From assembly GCF_041146795.1 (NCBI RefSeq), contig NC_135172.1:35697623-35761622 (forward strand): a DNA stretch of 64,000 nt. The letters run 5' to 3'. The position numbers and the translations under genes are program-made. Positions within the stretch are counted from its first letter, which is position 1. Each line of letters opens with the position of its first letter. The DNA comes from Maylandia zebra. Lineage: Eukaryota; Chordata; Actinopteri; Cichliformes; Cichlidae. The notes beneath the pieces were generated by a model. It searched no databases. It was not told the origin of the DNA and was given only the letters and a program-made list of their open reading frames with translations. Positions 25,575-38,228 of the stretch are shown here, one piece after another.

Positions 25575-27366
25575 ATATATCCTTTATTTTTATTAAACAA
25601 AATTTAAGTAAAAACTCTTAATAAGTAGAAAGACAAATTTCCCTGTCAGTAGTTTTTTTTTTTTTTTCAACCACAGCTGTATTATCTCATGTGTTTACTA
25701 CGGAGTTGGACAAATCTGTTGCACAAGTATGTAAATGAGGTTTTTTTTCAGTGGCTACATATGATTTCCTCTCTAAATTCATTTTAAAATCAAAGGCATC
25801 TCTTTCCTTATTTTCTGGTAATTGTGCATAATGTGAAACTTTCCCAGTAAATAACTTATAAAAGTTGAAGATGACTCTTGAAAACAAACAAACAAAGCAA
25901 CCGTACTGATCAACTACAGTCCAAATAAAACGCATCAGATGATTACAGAAGAGAAGGGAGCAGCTGTACAGTGTTAGCTCGAGTATCTCCGCTTCTCCCC
26001 ATTTGCTCACGTCTACTAAATTTTGTGACACATGAAAGGAGCGTTAACCACCTCTTCGCTGACTCTTGGGCCACGGTGTGAGAAAACTGACAGTATATAG
26101 AGCCAAAACTACAGCAAAGTCAGAAATGTGTCTTACAAAGGCGTTAAGCGGAGTTGGTGAGTTGGTGCACTGTGCACGCTGAGCCACCTCTGGCAGTGTT
26201 TTCAACTATTATTCTCTTTTTCTTTCTTTTCTTAAAAAAAGAAAAAGCTACGATTATCATCACAAAATAAAATATCTTTGGCATAGAATACCCACCCAAA
26301 AGCGTAAACAACCACGCACACTCATGCACTCACTCTTAGAAGGTTCTTAAAAAAACAAAACAAACTACAAGCATCAATGTCAAAATTATAATCTGCAAAA
26401 TTATGCTATAAAACAAAGTTGAGCCCTGTTAAGATTATGAGTCCCATACTCGGCAATAATTGTATATATTACATCAGGTGGCGAGCAGAGGAAAAAGACC
26501 TTTCGTGATGACCACGTTCTACTCTTCTGTGTCCCGTTACATCCTAAATCAGCTCTTTGCTGCCTTCTCCTCGTCTGCTTCTTTCCCCTGAAAGAATACA
26601 ATTTAAAAAAAGAAAGTTATTATTTCACAAAAACAAAAAAGTGTTTTTATCTTTTTTCCTTGCTCTGAAATGAGCAGGACTTTATTTGAAAAAGGGTGAT
26701 AACATTTTGCTGTTAAAGCATTTCAGAGGTACAGGCTGCAGTGCTTTTAAAGTGCATTAGTACACTACATTAAAACCACTGATAAGTGAAGTCAATGGCA
26801 TTGATCATCTCTTTATAATTTAATGTTCTGCTGGGAAACGCTAGGTCACGGTATTAATGTGGATGACACGCCTCGCAACACCCACAGAAATGGCTTAAGA
26901 TGTTTACCCAATCGCCAAATTCCCAAGAATCTAATTTTTACTGATAATTTCAGGCTGCACAGAGAAGCCGCCTCACAATTCCCAACATCCAAATCATCCG
27001 CTGTCAATGACCCACTGTTAGACACTACAGGACACTCCCACAGGATCTTATACAGTGGATATCACACAAGTGGTTTAAATATTGTGGCTGATCACAATAT
27101 ATAACAAGAAAATAACATTTCAAAAAAGTACAGAGATAAATTCTACACGCTGTAAAAGGCATTTAAGTGTTTCTTCTGTGTTTTTAAGAAACCCCAGAGA
27201 ACATAAGAATTTGATCTTTTACTTATACAAGTTCAAGATTATGCTTTTGAAGCTTGGACTTTGTGCACACACACAAACAAATGGCATTATTTCTCACACA
27301 GTCCCGATCAGCTGAGTCTAAATAAAGTAAGATGACTGGCTGAAGTAACATTAGCATCTACTGACC
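25575..27366 (-). other. Predicted jup 3' UTR
   Basis: On the - strand the 3' UTR would run from the jup TAA (27367-27369) to overlapping AATAAA signals, which are TTTATT on + at 25583-25588 and 25589-25594. The length is about 1.8 kb. No open frame or repeat of note lies within it. Confidence 0.55.
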
Positions 27367-30300
27367 TTAATAATGGTCAGGTGGGTACTGTTGTCTTTCG
27401 TAGGGCAAACTGGCTGCGTATTCGTCATGCATCATAGTTCCATCCATGCTGTCCATGGGCATGTCACCTGGATATCCGTATCCTTGGAAACCAGCATCTA
27501 GCTCTGCAAAACAAGATGTGTAATTATTATATTAAGGCACATTTCTGGATTACTGGGATCAAACTGAGGGAGAAAAAAAAAAAGATTTATTTTTTTAACT
27601 TAGTTGGATCAGAGTAAGAAACAAAATACCAAAACCATAAAAGGAAAAAAGGCAAGTAAAGGAAAGGATAGGACGAAGATGCAAACATAGATAATGAAGA
27701 AACACCACAATGGGGGCGAGAGGAAGACCTTAACTTGATAATAATGAAAAGGAAATGATGTATCAGGAAATCAAACACAGAAACAAACAAACAAACACAA
27801 TGTTGTTTTCAATGTATTCGTTTTAGATTTTCTTAGATTCTGGTATAATACACCTTGACTGGGGAAAAATTATATAACTAACAAAGCACAGATGGAAAGA
27901 ATTGATAAAAAAAGCAAGTTTAAAATTAATTTAAGAAGATATAACTGACGGTTCATGCGAATCTCAAATTAAAATTTTTACTTTACGGTACATGAAAAAT
28001 AAGTAGCCATTTGTTTTTTGTGCTGAGCTTTGTGATGAGCTCATTCTTATAGTTGCCAAATAATGAAAGTAGTTTGTAAGCAGCAGCAGGGAGGCAACCT
28101 GCTAACAAATTATTGCGCTTTCATGCTGCGGCTGCTCTCCGTGGTGTAGTGACCCACTGCTGAGGAATGTGCTGTATGTGCACATTTCAGCCACAGTTAC
28201 TCACCATCGGGATAGGGTCCCTCCATGACAGCTGTGTTGTGGGCCTGCAGATAAGTCACGAGAGGGCAAAGGTCAAATGAAGCCAACACTTTGATATAGA
28301 AAGATTTTTAATGCCACAAAAATGCCAAGATGTATTTGACACAGAAACAACCGACGTGAATAAACAAGTCTACGAGAATCTTCATTAATCTTCAGCTGTC
28401 GTGTTGGTGCATCAGAGGGTGCCACACCCACTCACCATCTCCCAGGCAGCGGGATCGTTTTTGAACAGAGAGTGTGTGAGCTCCACAGACACTCGCTTCC
28501 TGTAGTCTGAGTTCTTATCCTCGGAGATGCGGAAGAGGACGGCTGCGGCGTAAGTAGCTGGAGGGGAAAGAATAAGAAAACAGTCAGTGGTCGGGGTCAG
28601 CGTTAGTTAATAAACTTTGAAAGCTTAATATCTGGAACAGAATGTCCTTTACTTTGAGCTTCAGCACATTGGTGCAAAATAAAATGACCAACAGTGCGAT
28701 TTACAGTGGTTGATCTATGAGTAAGCGTAGCCTTTTTAAACATCTAGAGCTCAACGTTTTAGAGTTTACAAGTATAACAGAGAGCATATAAGACAAAAAA
28801 ATGCATTTTATTTTTTTGGTGTGAAATCCTTCCTACCTGAAGTCATTCCTGATAAAGAAATGTGCAGCTACATCCTGTTTATTTAAGGCTTATTATACTT
28901 CATTTGGTTCATTTGGGCTTTTTCCTCCTTAGCAATGTAATTATAGTGACAGACTGTTGTATCTGCAAGAGCTTCTAAATGTGAAGCTACAGCAGGGGTG
29001 GGCAATCTCAGTCCACGAGGGCCGGTGTCCTGCAGGTTTTAGATGTGTTCTCGAACCAACACAGCTGATTTAAATGGCTAAATTAGCTCCTCAACATGTC
29101 CTGAAGTTCTCCAGAGGCCTGGTAACGAACTAATCATGTGATTCAGGTGTGTTGACCCAAGGTGAGATCTAAAACCTGCAGGGACACCGGCCCTCGTGGA
29201 CTGAGATTGCCCACCCCTGAGCTACAGCCAGTTAACCTGCGTCAGCATAAAATAAAATGGAAACAGGGTTTAAAAAACAACAACAACAACAACAAAACAG
29301 AATAAAACAGCCCAAAATATGAGTACCTGCAGTGCTAAAGTGTACATATTAGCATGTTATATCTTCTTGTTTGTTAAACTGAATTAACCAGGACAACAAG
29401 CTGGTGTTTCTGTAGCATCTACAATAAAGACAGAACCTAACAACAAGAAAACAGAATTTCACACAACAATGTTTCCATTATTGTGTATTCTTAAAATGTA
29501 GTTTGCAACATTTCATTATGGAATGCGTAGAAAAGTATAATGACTCGCAAAATGGACTTGTGCAAGTGCCTGGAAACTGCACTTACAGTAAGCACAGCAC
29601 TTGAGTAAATCGACTTTGTTATTTTCCATCTATGACTAAATGCTACGTTACAGTAAGCTAATTACAGTGCATTATGTGCATGTTTTACCAATGCCCTCGT
29701 TGTTGGAGTGCAGCAGCTCCATCAGTGGAGCCGAAGCGCCCTCGGCGTCGATGAGCTCAGCTGATGGTTTGTCCACTGCCAGCTCGCACAGGACGCCTGC
29801 TGCCACGCGCTTCACGTTGTCCACTGGAGAGTAGAGTAGCTGTAGAAGACAAGAAAAAAATAAGTTTAAGAAAAACAAACATAAGTGCGAATTGAAAGTA
29901 AGTAAGTGAAGTTTATTTATTAAGCGCATTTCATAGACAGGCCGTCACAAAGCTAATTGTAAAGGCTTCGTTTCTGTTTCTTTGTTTACCTGGACAAACA
30001 AAGGAATGGTCTGGAGATTGGCGATCTCTGCTCTGTTAACAGGATCTCTGGCTAGTATGTGCAAAGCTCCTGTGCAGCCCTCCACAATCTCCTCCATCCT
30101 CACTCCATCCTGAGAACAAAACATGAATAGAAAAAATGTGATTCTACAGAAATGCTACAATGTCGACAGAGGAATCATAAACGTCCTTTGACATGAGCCC
30201 ATCATGTACCTGGTATGTCTGCTGGTTGGATGAGCCATGTTTCTGGGCATCCTGGTGGGCTTTGAGCAGCAGGTTGATCAGACGGGGGACTGCTCCTGCA

Positions 30301-33300
30301 TCCCTCAGAGGGGCCTGGTTCTCGTCGCACAGGGCCAGGTTACGGATCAGGCCAACCGCAGCCTTCAGGCAAGAAAAAACAAGCAAAGATAGACTGATTA
30401 TGCAGTTCTGTTATTGGTCAGCAAGTAAAATGACTGGAATGATCTCAAACTTTTGTTTTCATTAGAATGTGGTGTTCTGTTTTTCCCCCTAAATCCCAGT
30501 CTTGTAAAACATACTGCTCCTGCTGTCATGTGCATTTCATGCTCTTTCAGGATGGCTGAAACTCTGGCTCTCTGCCCTACTTGCCATCCACTTTGGCCAT
30601 CTGTCCAGCTCCCAGTGTCTACCACTGAACTCTTTAAAGTACTTATTTCACAGTCTTTAATATTTTTTCCAGCATAAAACCACCTTCTTTCAGTCAGATC
30701 CTTTCTTCCATAAATTACCACATTTCTGTTGCGCACATTTTTGCCCCACTTTAGAATATCCTTCCCTCTTTTAACTACCTTGATGACAGGCCAGTAGTAG
30801 GGTTGGTTGAGCAGCTTGACAATGGGAGGGATGCCATAATGTTTCCTCACTGCATGCTGTGCCATCTCAGCCTGCTGGTGGCGTGAAGTCAGGTGGCGTA
30901 GAGCGCAAATGGCGGGTTCAGTCACATCCTCCTTCTCACTGGCACGCAATATGGCATGGATGAGAGCCTCAACGCCATTGCTCTGAGTGACCAGAGATTT
31001 GTTATGGGCATTGTTGCATGTGAGGTTAGACAGGACGCCGGTCGCACAGGTGAGCATATTGATGTCATCTGAACTGAGCAGGCCAACCAGCTGCTGCAGC
31101 AGGCTGTCCATACCCTCCTGAAAGAAAGAAAAAAAGATAGATATTCCCCATTAGTTACTGGTGGGTGGAAATATAGCAAAAAGAACGTGAGAAAAAAAAA
31201 AAAGTAAGTAAGTAAAGCTGGACTCAGACCTGTTTGGTGGCAGCATCAGAGAGGTTCCTGAGAGTCCAAAGGCAGTTTTGCGTCAGACGCTGGCTAGAGC
31301 CAGTAATGTGTTTGCCTAGAGCCTGCATGCCACCTGCAGGGAAGAGAGAAGTAAAATTACTCAGCTCTCAACAACATTTAATAAATTATGCTATCAAGAA
31401 ACACAGTTACCAAGGAGCCATTGGCCCCTGTTCAGATAACACAAAGCTGACACACCTGTATGACTAGCTTGTGCACACAGGTGTTTCAACACAGAAAACC
31501 TATATCACATACCAGCCTCTACAATGGCGGGTTTGTTGCTGGGGCACACAGAGAGGACTTTGAGCACACGGCTTGTGGTCCACAGCAACTTCTCGTAGTT
31601 GTAGTTTCTCATGATATGAACGAGACCTTCGGGGCCCCCGTTGGCAAGGATGATCAGCTGTTAAACAAAGACCTTTATGAAAACAAATTCTTACATTTTA
31701 CAATGCACACTTCTAACTAAGCCATGACTTTCCTGGCACCTGTCAATTCATTACACTAAGCAAACAAACAACCACACCCAGCCAGCACCTGAACACCTCT
31801 GTTCTCATGCCACACCCAAAGCAAAACACATGCACACACACGCACGGCACTGTCGACGGTTTCAGATTGCAGTCATTGTGTAACGTAAGCACGTGGTAAC
31901 AAAACACAAAACAAGTGCAAACTAAAATAATAAATTCACACACACCTTGCTCTCCTGGTTGCCGTATGACAGCAGCTGCAGACAGTCTGTGGTGATGGCC
32001 AGGAACTTGGGGTTACTCTTCTTCAGCAGGGGAACCATTCTCTGCAGTCCATCTGCCAGACGAACGGCCATCTTAGCTCCTTCCTGGTGCAGCAGCAGGT
32101 TGTGAAGCGTGGTGATGGCGTAGAAGAGCACAGATTCCACAGGGGAGCTGTGGGAGCAACGAGGAAGAGAAACATGCGTGTTTAGCGTGCGTCACAAAAT
32201 AATCCTGTCTATTTTTCGTTTGAGCCAATTGTGTTTTTCCTTATTTTCCACCAGATATATGTATATATTAGTTAGTGGTTGATAGCTCATAGTGAGCATG
32301 GCCTAAGCTTCAAATACGTCAGTGCCCTTACCAGTAATCCCTGTGAGTCAAAAGCTCACTTGTTCATTGGACAGAAGTTAATCATCTTGTTCCATTTAGA
32401 TCTAGCTGATGGGAGGAACAATAAAGCTTCCCACCAGGCTTCCAGCATTGAAGGCTAATGCTGGCAGCTTACTCAAATAATATTAAAAACTTACTACAAA
32501 CTGTTATTTCCTTCTACATATAACTGCACGGTAGCTGCACTGGAAAATACTTCAACACATTGCCACAGAGCGCATCTTAACAAGGATTTAATGCAACTTT
32601 GAGTGACTTTTCTAAAATATTTTGAGTTTTTAATGCAAATATGTCCTATTAACCATAATAAAAAAGTATTTCTAGCAGACCACAAGTGAAAATTTGACCC
32701 ATTTGTAAACCAGCAGCACCTGAGCATGCGGACTAGAGCAGGGATTCCTCCTGACTTGAAGATAGAGAGCAGGCCCTCTCTCTGGTGGGACAGGTTGTGG
32801 AGGATGCTGGCCGTGGCTTTTGCCGTCTCCATGTCGCTTGTGTTCTGCATGGCTCGCACCACGGCCGCCACCATCTGAGGGGACTGCATCAGTGCACGGC
32901 GGGATGCCTCCTTGCGTGTAAGCTGGTTCACAATCTGTGCAGCCTTGCTGACTACCACCTTATGAGAGATGGAAGGGGAAGGTATGAGTTAATTTGTACA
33001 AGGGAAAATTAAACACCAAAGTTCTTAAATCTTCCTATTCAGAAGGTAATACAATGTACATGGCATTTTTTTCTGAATTTGATATTCACTTAGTAATTAT
33101 CAGAAATCTAGATAACCTTCAATTATTTGACTTATTTGGTCAAAAATAGAAAGCTACTGCTAAGGGTGGTGGGCTAGGCAGTACACAATCCCCAGGGAAA
33201 GCAAGTTTAACGCTTTACAGTTTGTTTCCATCAAGGAAATTACACAAGAATGAGTGAACTGAGTTTGGCTGGCATATTTTGTGATGTTTTGACTGATTCG

Positions 33301-34482
33301 GATTTATTGTTATCAATCCTCATGCCAGTATAAGCATGAAGACTGCAGCCAGCACTATATTTAGCACACAGACATGACCACAGTATTGATGTCTTATTAT
33401 TAGCACAATTTTAAACTTATTCCTTCGCTAGATCCATTAATGACTTAGTAATTATTTTAGAAAGTTTAACAAAATATTTATAGACTGTGTTTGTTTGTAT
33501 CGACGCGGGCACATCTTCGTTTTCATCACCTGGTCTTCATCGTTGAGCAGTTTGGTGAGCTCTGGCACGGCACGTGTGGCTAGCTCGGCATCGTCCTGGT
33601 AGTTGATCAGATGGATGATGGCGGTCTTGAGCATCTGAGAGGGCTCGGCCAGGCGCTGGACGTTAGTCATCTGGGACGGGTCTGTCTGAGTCGACAGAAT
33701 GGTGGTGCCTCCCTCCAGTGTCTCTGGAAACATTGCAGCTCGCACCCTCTGAGCTCTGGTCATAACGCTTTGGGGATCCATGTCTATTGAGAAGCGAGAT
33801 GATGAGGATGATGATGTAGTCTAGGTGTATTTAAGCCAAAGTTACAGCATGTTAGCTGGTCTGTCCTTACCAGGCTCCTGCATTGTCACAGTGCTGGTCA
33901 TGGTGTACTGCTTAGATATGGTGAAATCGCCGTCATCATCTCTGACTGTGGTGGCTCCAGACTGGATGCCTGAGTCTAGACCATACATCGTCTGTTGCCA
34001 CTCTGCCACCTTTACTTTGCCAGTTTCCATCTCACGCACTGCCAAGGAAGGAGAGAGGAAATCAAAGGTTTTAAAAGTAACTTAAAGTAATTAACAGATT
34101 TCATGAAGATTAAGAAACTGCTCTTTATTAAAACCTTTGTGTAGATCAGTTTTTCTTTCTCCCAAGATAAACACAGTTGTTTTTTTTAACCAAAGTAATA
34201 AAAATTTTATAGCAGGAACCTGTAGTTATACTTTATTTTAAGGAAGTGATTTCAATGCAAACACTGAACACAATACTTGGAAGTAGAAAAGGTCAAGCTC
34301 AAACTGTTCAGGTCTATTTTGAATGAAGTGATAGAGACTGAGGTGAAATCAACGAATCACACAAATACAACCAACATTAAGCTGCTGCCTTGTCAAAACA
34401 GAATTTACAGAAGAGGAAATAAAAATCGGAACATAAAATATGATCATGAAATTGAGCTGATTTACTTACTCTGCATTGCCAT
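27367..34482 (-). CDS. jup: Junction plakoglobin (gamma-catenin), 14 coding exons
   Basis: Coding exons in order (- strand): 34482-34470, 34038-33871, 33783-33530, 32958-32720, 32147-31946, 31657-31513, 31333-31230, 31117-30779, 30362-30210, 30109-29990, 29839-29689, 28557-28436, 28244-28205, 27503-27367. All junctions are GT-AG. The sum is 2187 nt, 728 aa (human JUP 745). The N-terminus has VAEWQQT and the GSK3/CK1 degron-like DSGIQS at residues 26-31. The alpha-catenin-binding region AEPSQMLK and then twelve armadillo repeats follow (about 130-650), including the plakoglobin-specific [24 protein letters not shown] and [10 protein letters not shown]. The short tail ends PPDHY. Plakoglobin links desmosomal and classical cadherins to the cytoskeleton and can signal with TCF/LEF. 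Plakoglobin-type residues argue against ctnnb1. Teleosts can carry two jup copies; which one this is cannot be told here. Confidence 0.95.
28993..29219. mobile_element. Palindromic hAT-like MITE in a jup intron
   Basis: This 227-bp element has extensive inverted ends (CAGGGGTGGGCAATCTCAGTC at left, complement at right). The inverted arms include 'ggtgtcctgcaggttttag'. It is flanked by a perfect 8-bp duplication AGCTACAG at 28985-28992 and 29220-29227. It is non-coding. A related copy is at 63502-63726. The 8-bp duplication points to hAT transposase mobilisation. Confidence 0.9.
29893..29985. repeat. Dispersed repeat related to 5405-5480
   Basis: The sequence 'aagtaagtgaagtttattta' with 'gcgcatttcatagacag' and 'gtcacaaagctaattgtaaa' matches the older repeat split by the Tc1 element. 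It ends a few bases before the jup exon at 29990-30109. Confidence 0.45.
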
Positions 34483-34504
34483 CCTTTCTTCCGATGGAGC
34501 AAAC
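34470..34504 (-). other. jup start-codon exon
   Basis: The acceptor ttttag precedes base 34504 and the donor A|gtaagt follows base 34470. The ATG at 34482-34480 opens MAMQM and joins in phase to the next exon ([16 protein letters not shown]). In-frame ATGs at codons 3, 5 and 8 are possible alternative starts; the first is taken because the reading frame upstream is non-coding. Confidence 0.75.
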
Positions 34505-36720
34505 CTAAAAACAAACACACAGAGAAATCCAACGTCAGTGTTTCCACCATTTCACCTCATACAACGGGTAAATACACGCATTCCTACAAACCCTTTTTGC
34601 ACGAATTAGTGAATAAACTGTCTACTTCTTTGCACGAGACAGCTTACTGAGTATGGGGGTGGCACGAGTTGGACACTTCCCCACTTAGTGTTCACACTGA
34701 TCTGGAAATTAAAGCACTGAGCAGAGTGACTTGCAAAGAGAGAAGGGAGAGCAAAGTGAGTAAAGTGACAGCTGTAATGTAAAAATGCTAAGCAGGGTGA
34801 GTGACCTTTAACCCCAGGTCTCCACCCATGCAGTCATGGGAGCAGCCCACTGCTGATATGTGGCAATCAGGAACCTGCTCATCAGGTTTCAATTCCACTT
34901 TGAAAGTGTGTATGTAGATGACTCCCCAACACACCTTTAAAGTAATAAAAAACAACCAAAAAACCCCAACAACACACACCCTTACCTTCACTTTAATTTT
35001 GTCTTTATATTTACATGCCCACCAAAAAACCTGGATTTTAAAACTACGACCCTTAATCATAGAGGCCAAATAAACTACTTAAGTCCGCTAAATACTTGGT
35101 TTCACTTTAACAATCCCCCAACTTGTGCAACTACCTGCTACCTGTCGGTGCATGTTTGTTCATCATGCTCTTGGTTTATCATGCAAATACTTCCTCTCAC
35201 CCCCGACAGGTTTCTACATGGCTGAACTGCAGTTAGGTTTTTAATGTGCTTCGCCATTAAACCCTCTGCAAAAAAAGAGCAAAACTAGTACATGTGAAAT
35301 ATTTAGAAAAGATTATGAGGAAAACGTAAATGTATCCTCTCAGAAAAATTCAATGTAATAGTGGTGTTTTTGTATACAGGAAGACAGATTATTCTTGGAA
35401 GTGGCCTCCCAGACCCAAAATAAACCCCCATGGTTACAACATGCATGGAAGTTTTCTGCATAGTTCTGTAGTCTTAATGTCATTCACCCTGAATTTCAGA
35501 GAAACCTGCATTCGCAATAGCTGCTGGTCACTGGATGTGTCATACAGTCTACAGTATTGCATTCACTTTGCTGCTTATGAGCGTTTTCAAATGTTAGACT
35601 TTTACAGGATTGTTTGCCGAACATATCGCCGGGATGGGTTATGTGTGTGATGGTTTTGCTACAGATGTACTTAATATATGAGGGTGTGTGCATTTTCTGA
35701 GAGCGCGCTTAGAATAAGAAATCTCAGATTTAATTCACAGAGCTTGTTGCATAAATGGCCATAAATAACAAAAACTATATTACAAAAACAGAGATGATCC
35801 ACACACAGTAGAGACAAACAAGCAAGTGGAAAAAAAAAAAGCTTTAATCTTCAAAACCCTTCTGTATGACAGCTGTTTTTAGCTTACTGTGGTTCTGCAT
35901 GTAATAAGCAGCTCTGCATATCTTCCGTCTTGACTATTAATAAAACAAGTTGGGGCTAAAACCCACAATGGCAAGCTTCTGTGCTAGCATATAATGAGCC
36001 ATAAACACTTAAATTACCACCTTTACCTATACGCGCCCTCAGTTCCATGGAACAAAATGTACTAAACAATGTTAAGAAAATGGAAAATACTTGAATTGAA
36101 GCTGATCAATGGGCATGCAATTACAACTTGTAAAAACAAGAACAAAGAATGTATTTGAGTCAGTCTAGTTTTCTCACGCTACTTATTTGATCTGATGTGC
36201 ATGCATTACTGTTGCTAGCGGCTTTGTTTTTCATTAAAATTGATACGAAGAAGAAATTTTCACCATTTTTCAGCGTCTGTCCTCAGTTTTCTGTACGCGC
36301 CACTTTGTTTAACGAAAAACTCATTTATACGTCGACACATTTACTTTTCAACACAAAGTTATTTACTATACGGTTCATGTGCACTGGCAACATTTTCCTC
36401 TACGAGTTTCCCATGTATTGAGTCTCACTTGAGATCCTGCAGGACCAGGCCACAGAGGGCTGTCTGTGCTTGCAGCTACACGTTACCTTACAGATAACAC
36501 AACTGTACCAACATTCCCCGTGCATTTCTACCTTTCTCAGTAAAGGTGTGGCCACCTTTTAAAAAATTACGAGCACTGGTTAACAGGGCAACGGGAACAA
36601 CTGGACAAAAAACAAGATACAGCTTCACTAACTTTTTCAAAGGTTTTAAAACAGATAAAAGTATAATGATCCATTTATAACAAACAGTACACATCTGAGT
36701 TTGGTGCAGAATGTATGTAC

Positions 36721-36845
36721 CTTCCTGTTGTCTGTAAATCAGGGTCAGTGTTTGTGTAGTCTTTGTTTTCCTGGGCGAGGCAGCGGGTTCAGTCAACTGT
36801 TGCAATGCAGTGACACGCCCCGCATATTGTCTAGGTAACTGAAAG
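36721..36845 (-). other. Possible alternative first exon of jup
   Basis: On the - strand an ATAAAA TATA-like box (36872-36877, ttttat on +) lies about 30 bp before a stretch ending in the donor CAGGAAG|gtacat at 36721/36720. The stretch contains several CpGs and no long open frame, as expected for a 5' UTR exon. Promoter plus donor spacing supports a transcript start here, but no acceptor or transcript evidence exists. Confidence 0.35.
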
Positions 36846-38210
36846 TCCGCTGAAACGCTGTGCTGTGAGGGTTTTATCTGCTGTCCAATCTAAAGTCTGA
36901 AGCTCTGGGCACTTGTTTGTTGATAATTTGTCTTTTCCTCTTGGGCTTTCTTATTCTCTTTTTTCCTCCATTTGAGAAAAAAAAATCTATTGGGGAAGGG
37001 GTAGGCTACAAATTATTTAAAAGAATAAAAGATCAAAGCAAAAAAAAAAAAAAAACCCTGAGTGAACACAGTTTTCTATGTTCTGATGATTATAAAGTCT
37101 AACCCAGCCTTCTCCCATTGTTCAGTGCCAACAAAGAGCTGATGGTGCGTGCTGTTGTGACTGAACTTTGTTCTCTTCCAGTTAATCAGTAATATGTCCT
37201 TTCACTCTCACTGTGAAGTGCCTTTCTCCTGAATAGTCATTCCCACTGCCATTTATACACCCACACAGACAGTGACATGAAGCCATACTTCAGGAAAACA
37301 CTTTTCACACACCCGTCACCTCCCACTATCTTGTTAAGCAACAGCCTCTGCGGATGATGATTTAGGAGGCTTAAAAAACCCCAAAAAGCCTGCACAGTAA
37401 AACCAGGAATGTGTATCAGTAAAAGCTGCCAGTGAGGGAGGAGTGAGTTGCAACAGAAAAGCAAAGCAGAGATGGATCTTGATCAGGGCCCAGCGCTCAA
37501 ACGCTGCTGTGACATTCCACACTAGTGTTGCATATTCAGTCTGAGTCGTCAATCTGTTTCTGGGAGAGAAAAAAAATAATAAAGAAAAGGGGAGAACACA
37601 CCAACCTTATCTAAACTTTACTCACTGACTTACTCAGAAATGTTAAATTGCTGAAACTAAGAGAAACTGTAGGGACAAGACTACTGTGACAAAGGATGAG
37701 TAACTCTAATCTCTGTAATGAGAACACATTTACTATCATGCAAATCCCTCAGGCATGTTGGAAAGGGAGTGTCTCTTCAGCAGTGACAGGCTCTCAGAAA
37801 GGGTGTGGCAGAAGAGTGCTTGGATGTGTGAGGAAGAATACACCTAATGGCTAGAGGGGATCTTACATTTTATTCCTTTCAGTATCCTCCCAATAATTAT
37901 AGCTTTACAGTTGCAAACGGAGCATAGTAATGAAAAACATTCCAGCAGGCCAGATTTTGACTTTGCTGGTGTAAGCTCTTCTTTGTATCACAGCAGGAAT
38001 GAATCAGGTCAGGCAAGAGGCCCAGGGGGGCTTCAGATAAACTTTGCTCATATTGCAGTTGTGTTCAAGAGGCTGTTCACATACTTTACAGTATTTGTAG
38101 TAAATGTTGCTGAGCCACATGTCGATTTAGCAGGCTGGGGTGTAAATAATATTTCTGTTGCTTTTTTCTGTTTTACTTTCTATGGATTTTTGTTTTAAAG
38201 CATAAATACT

Positions 38211-38228
38211 GGGGGGGGGGGGGGGGGG
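38211..38228. repeat. G18 homopolymer
   Basis: Eighteen consecutive G on + (C on the jup-sense strand), followed by 'ag' and an A-run. Confidence 0.9.

Noticed and set aside
27367..34482. Identity as ctnnb1 (beta-catenin)
   Set aside because: The armadillo core is similar, but the N-terminus (VAEWQQT), several repeat residues ([21 protein letters not shown]) and the short C-terminus ending PPDHY match plakoglobin instead.
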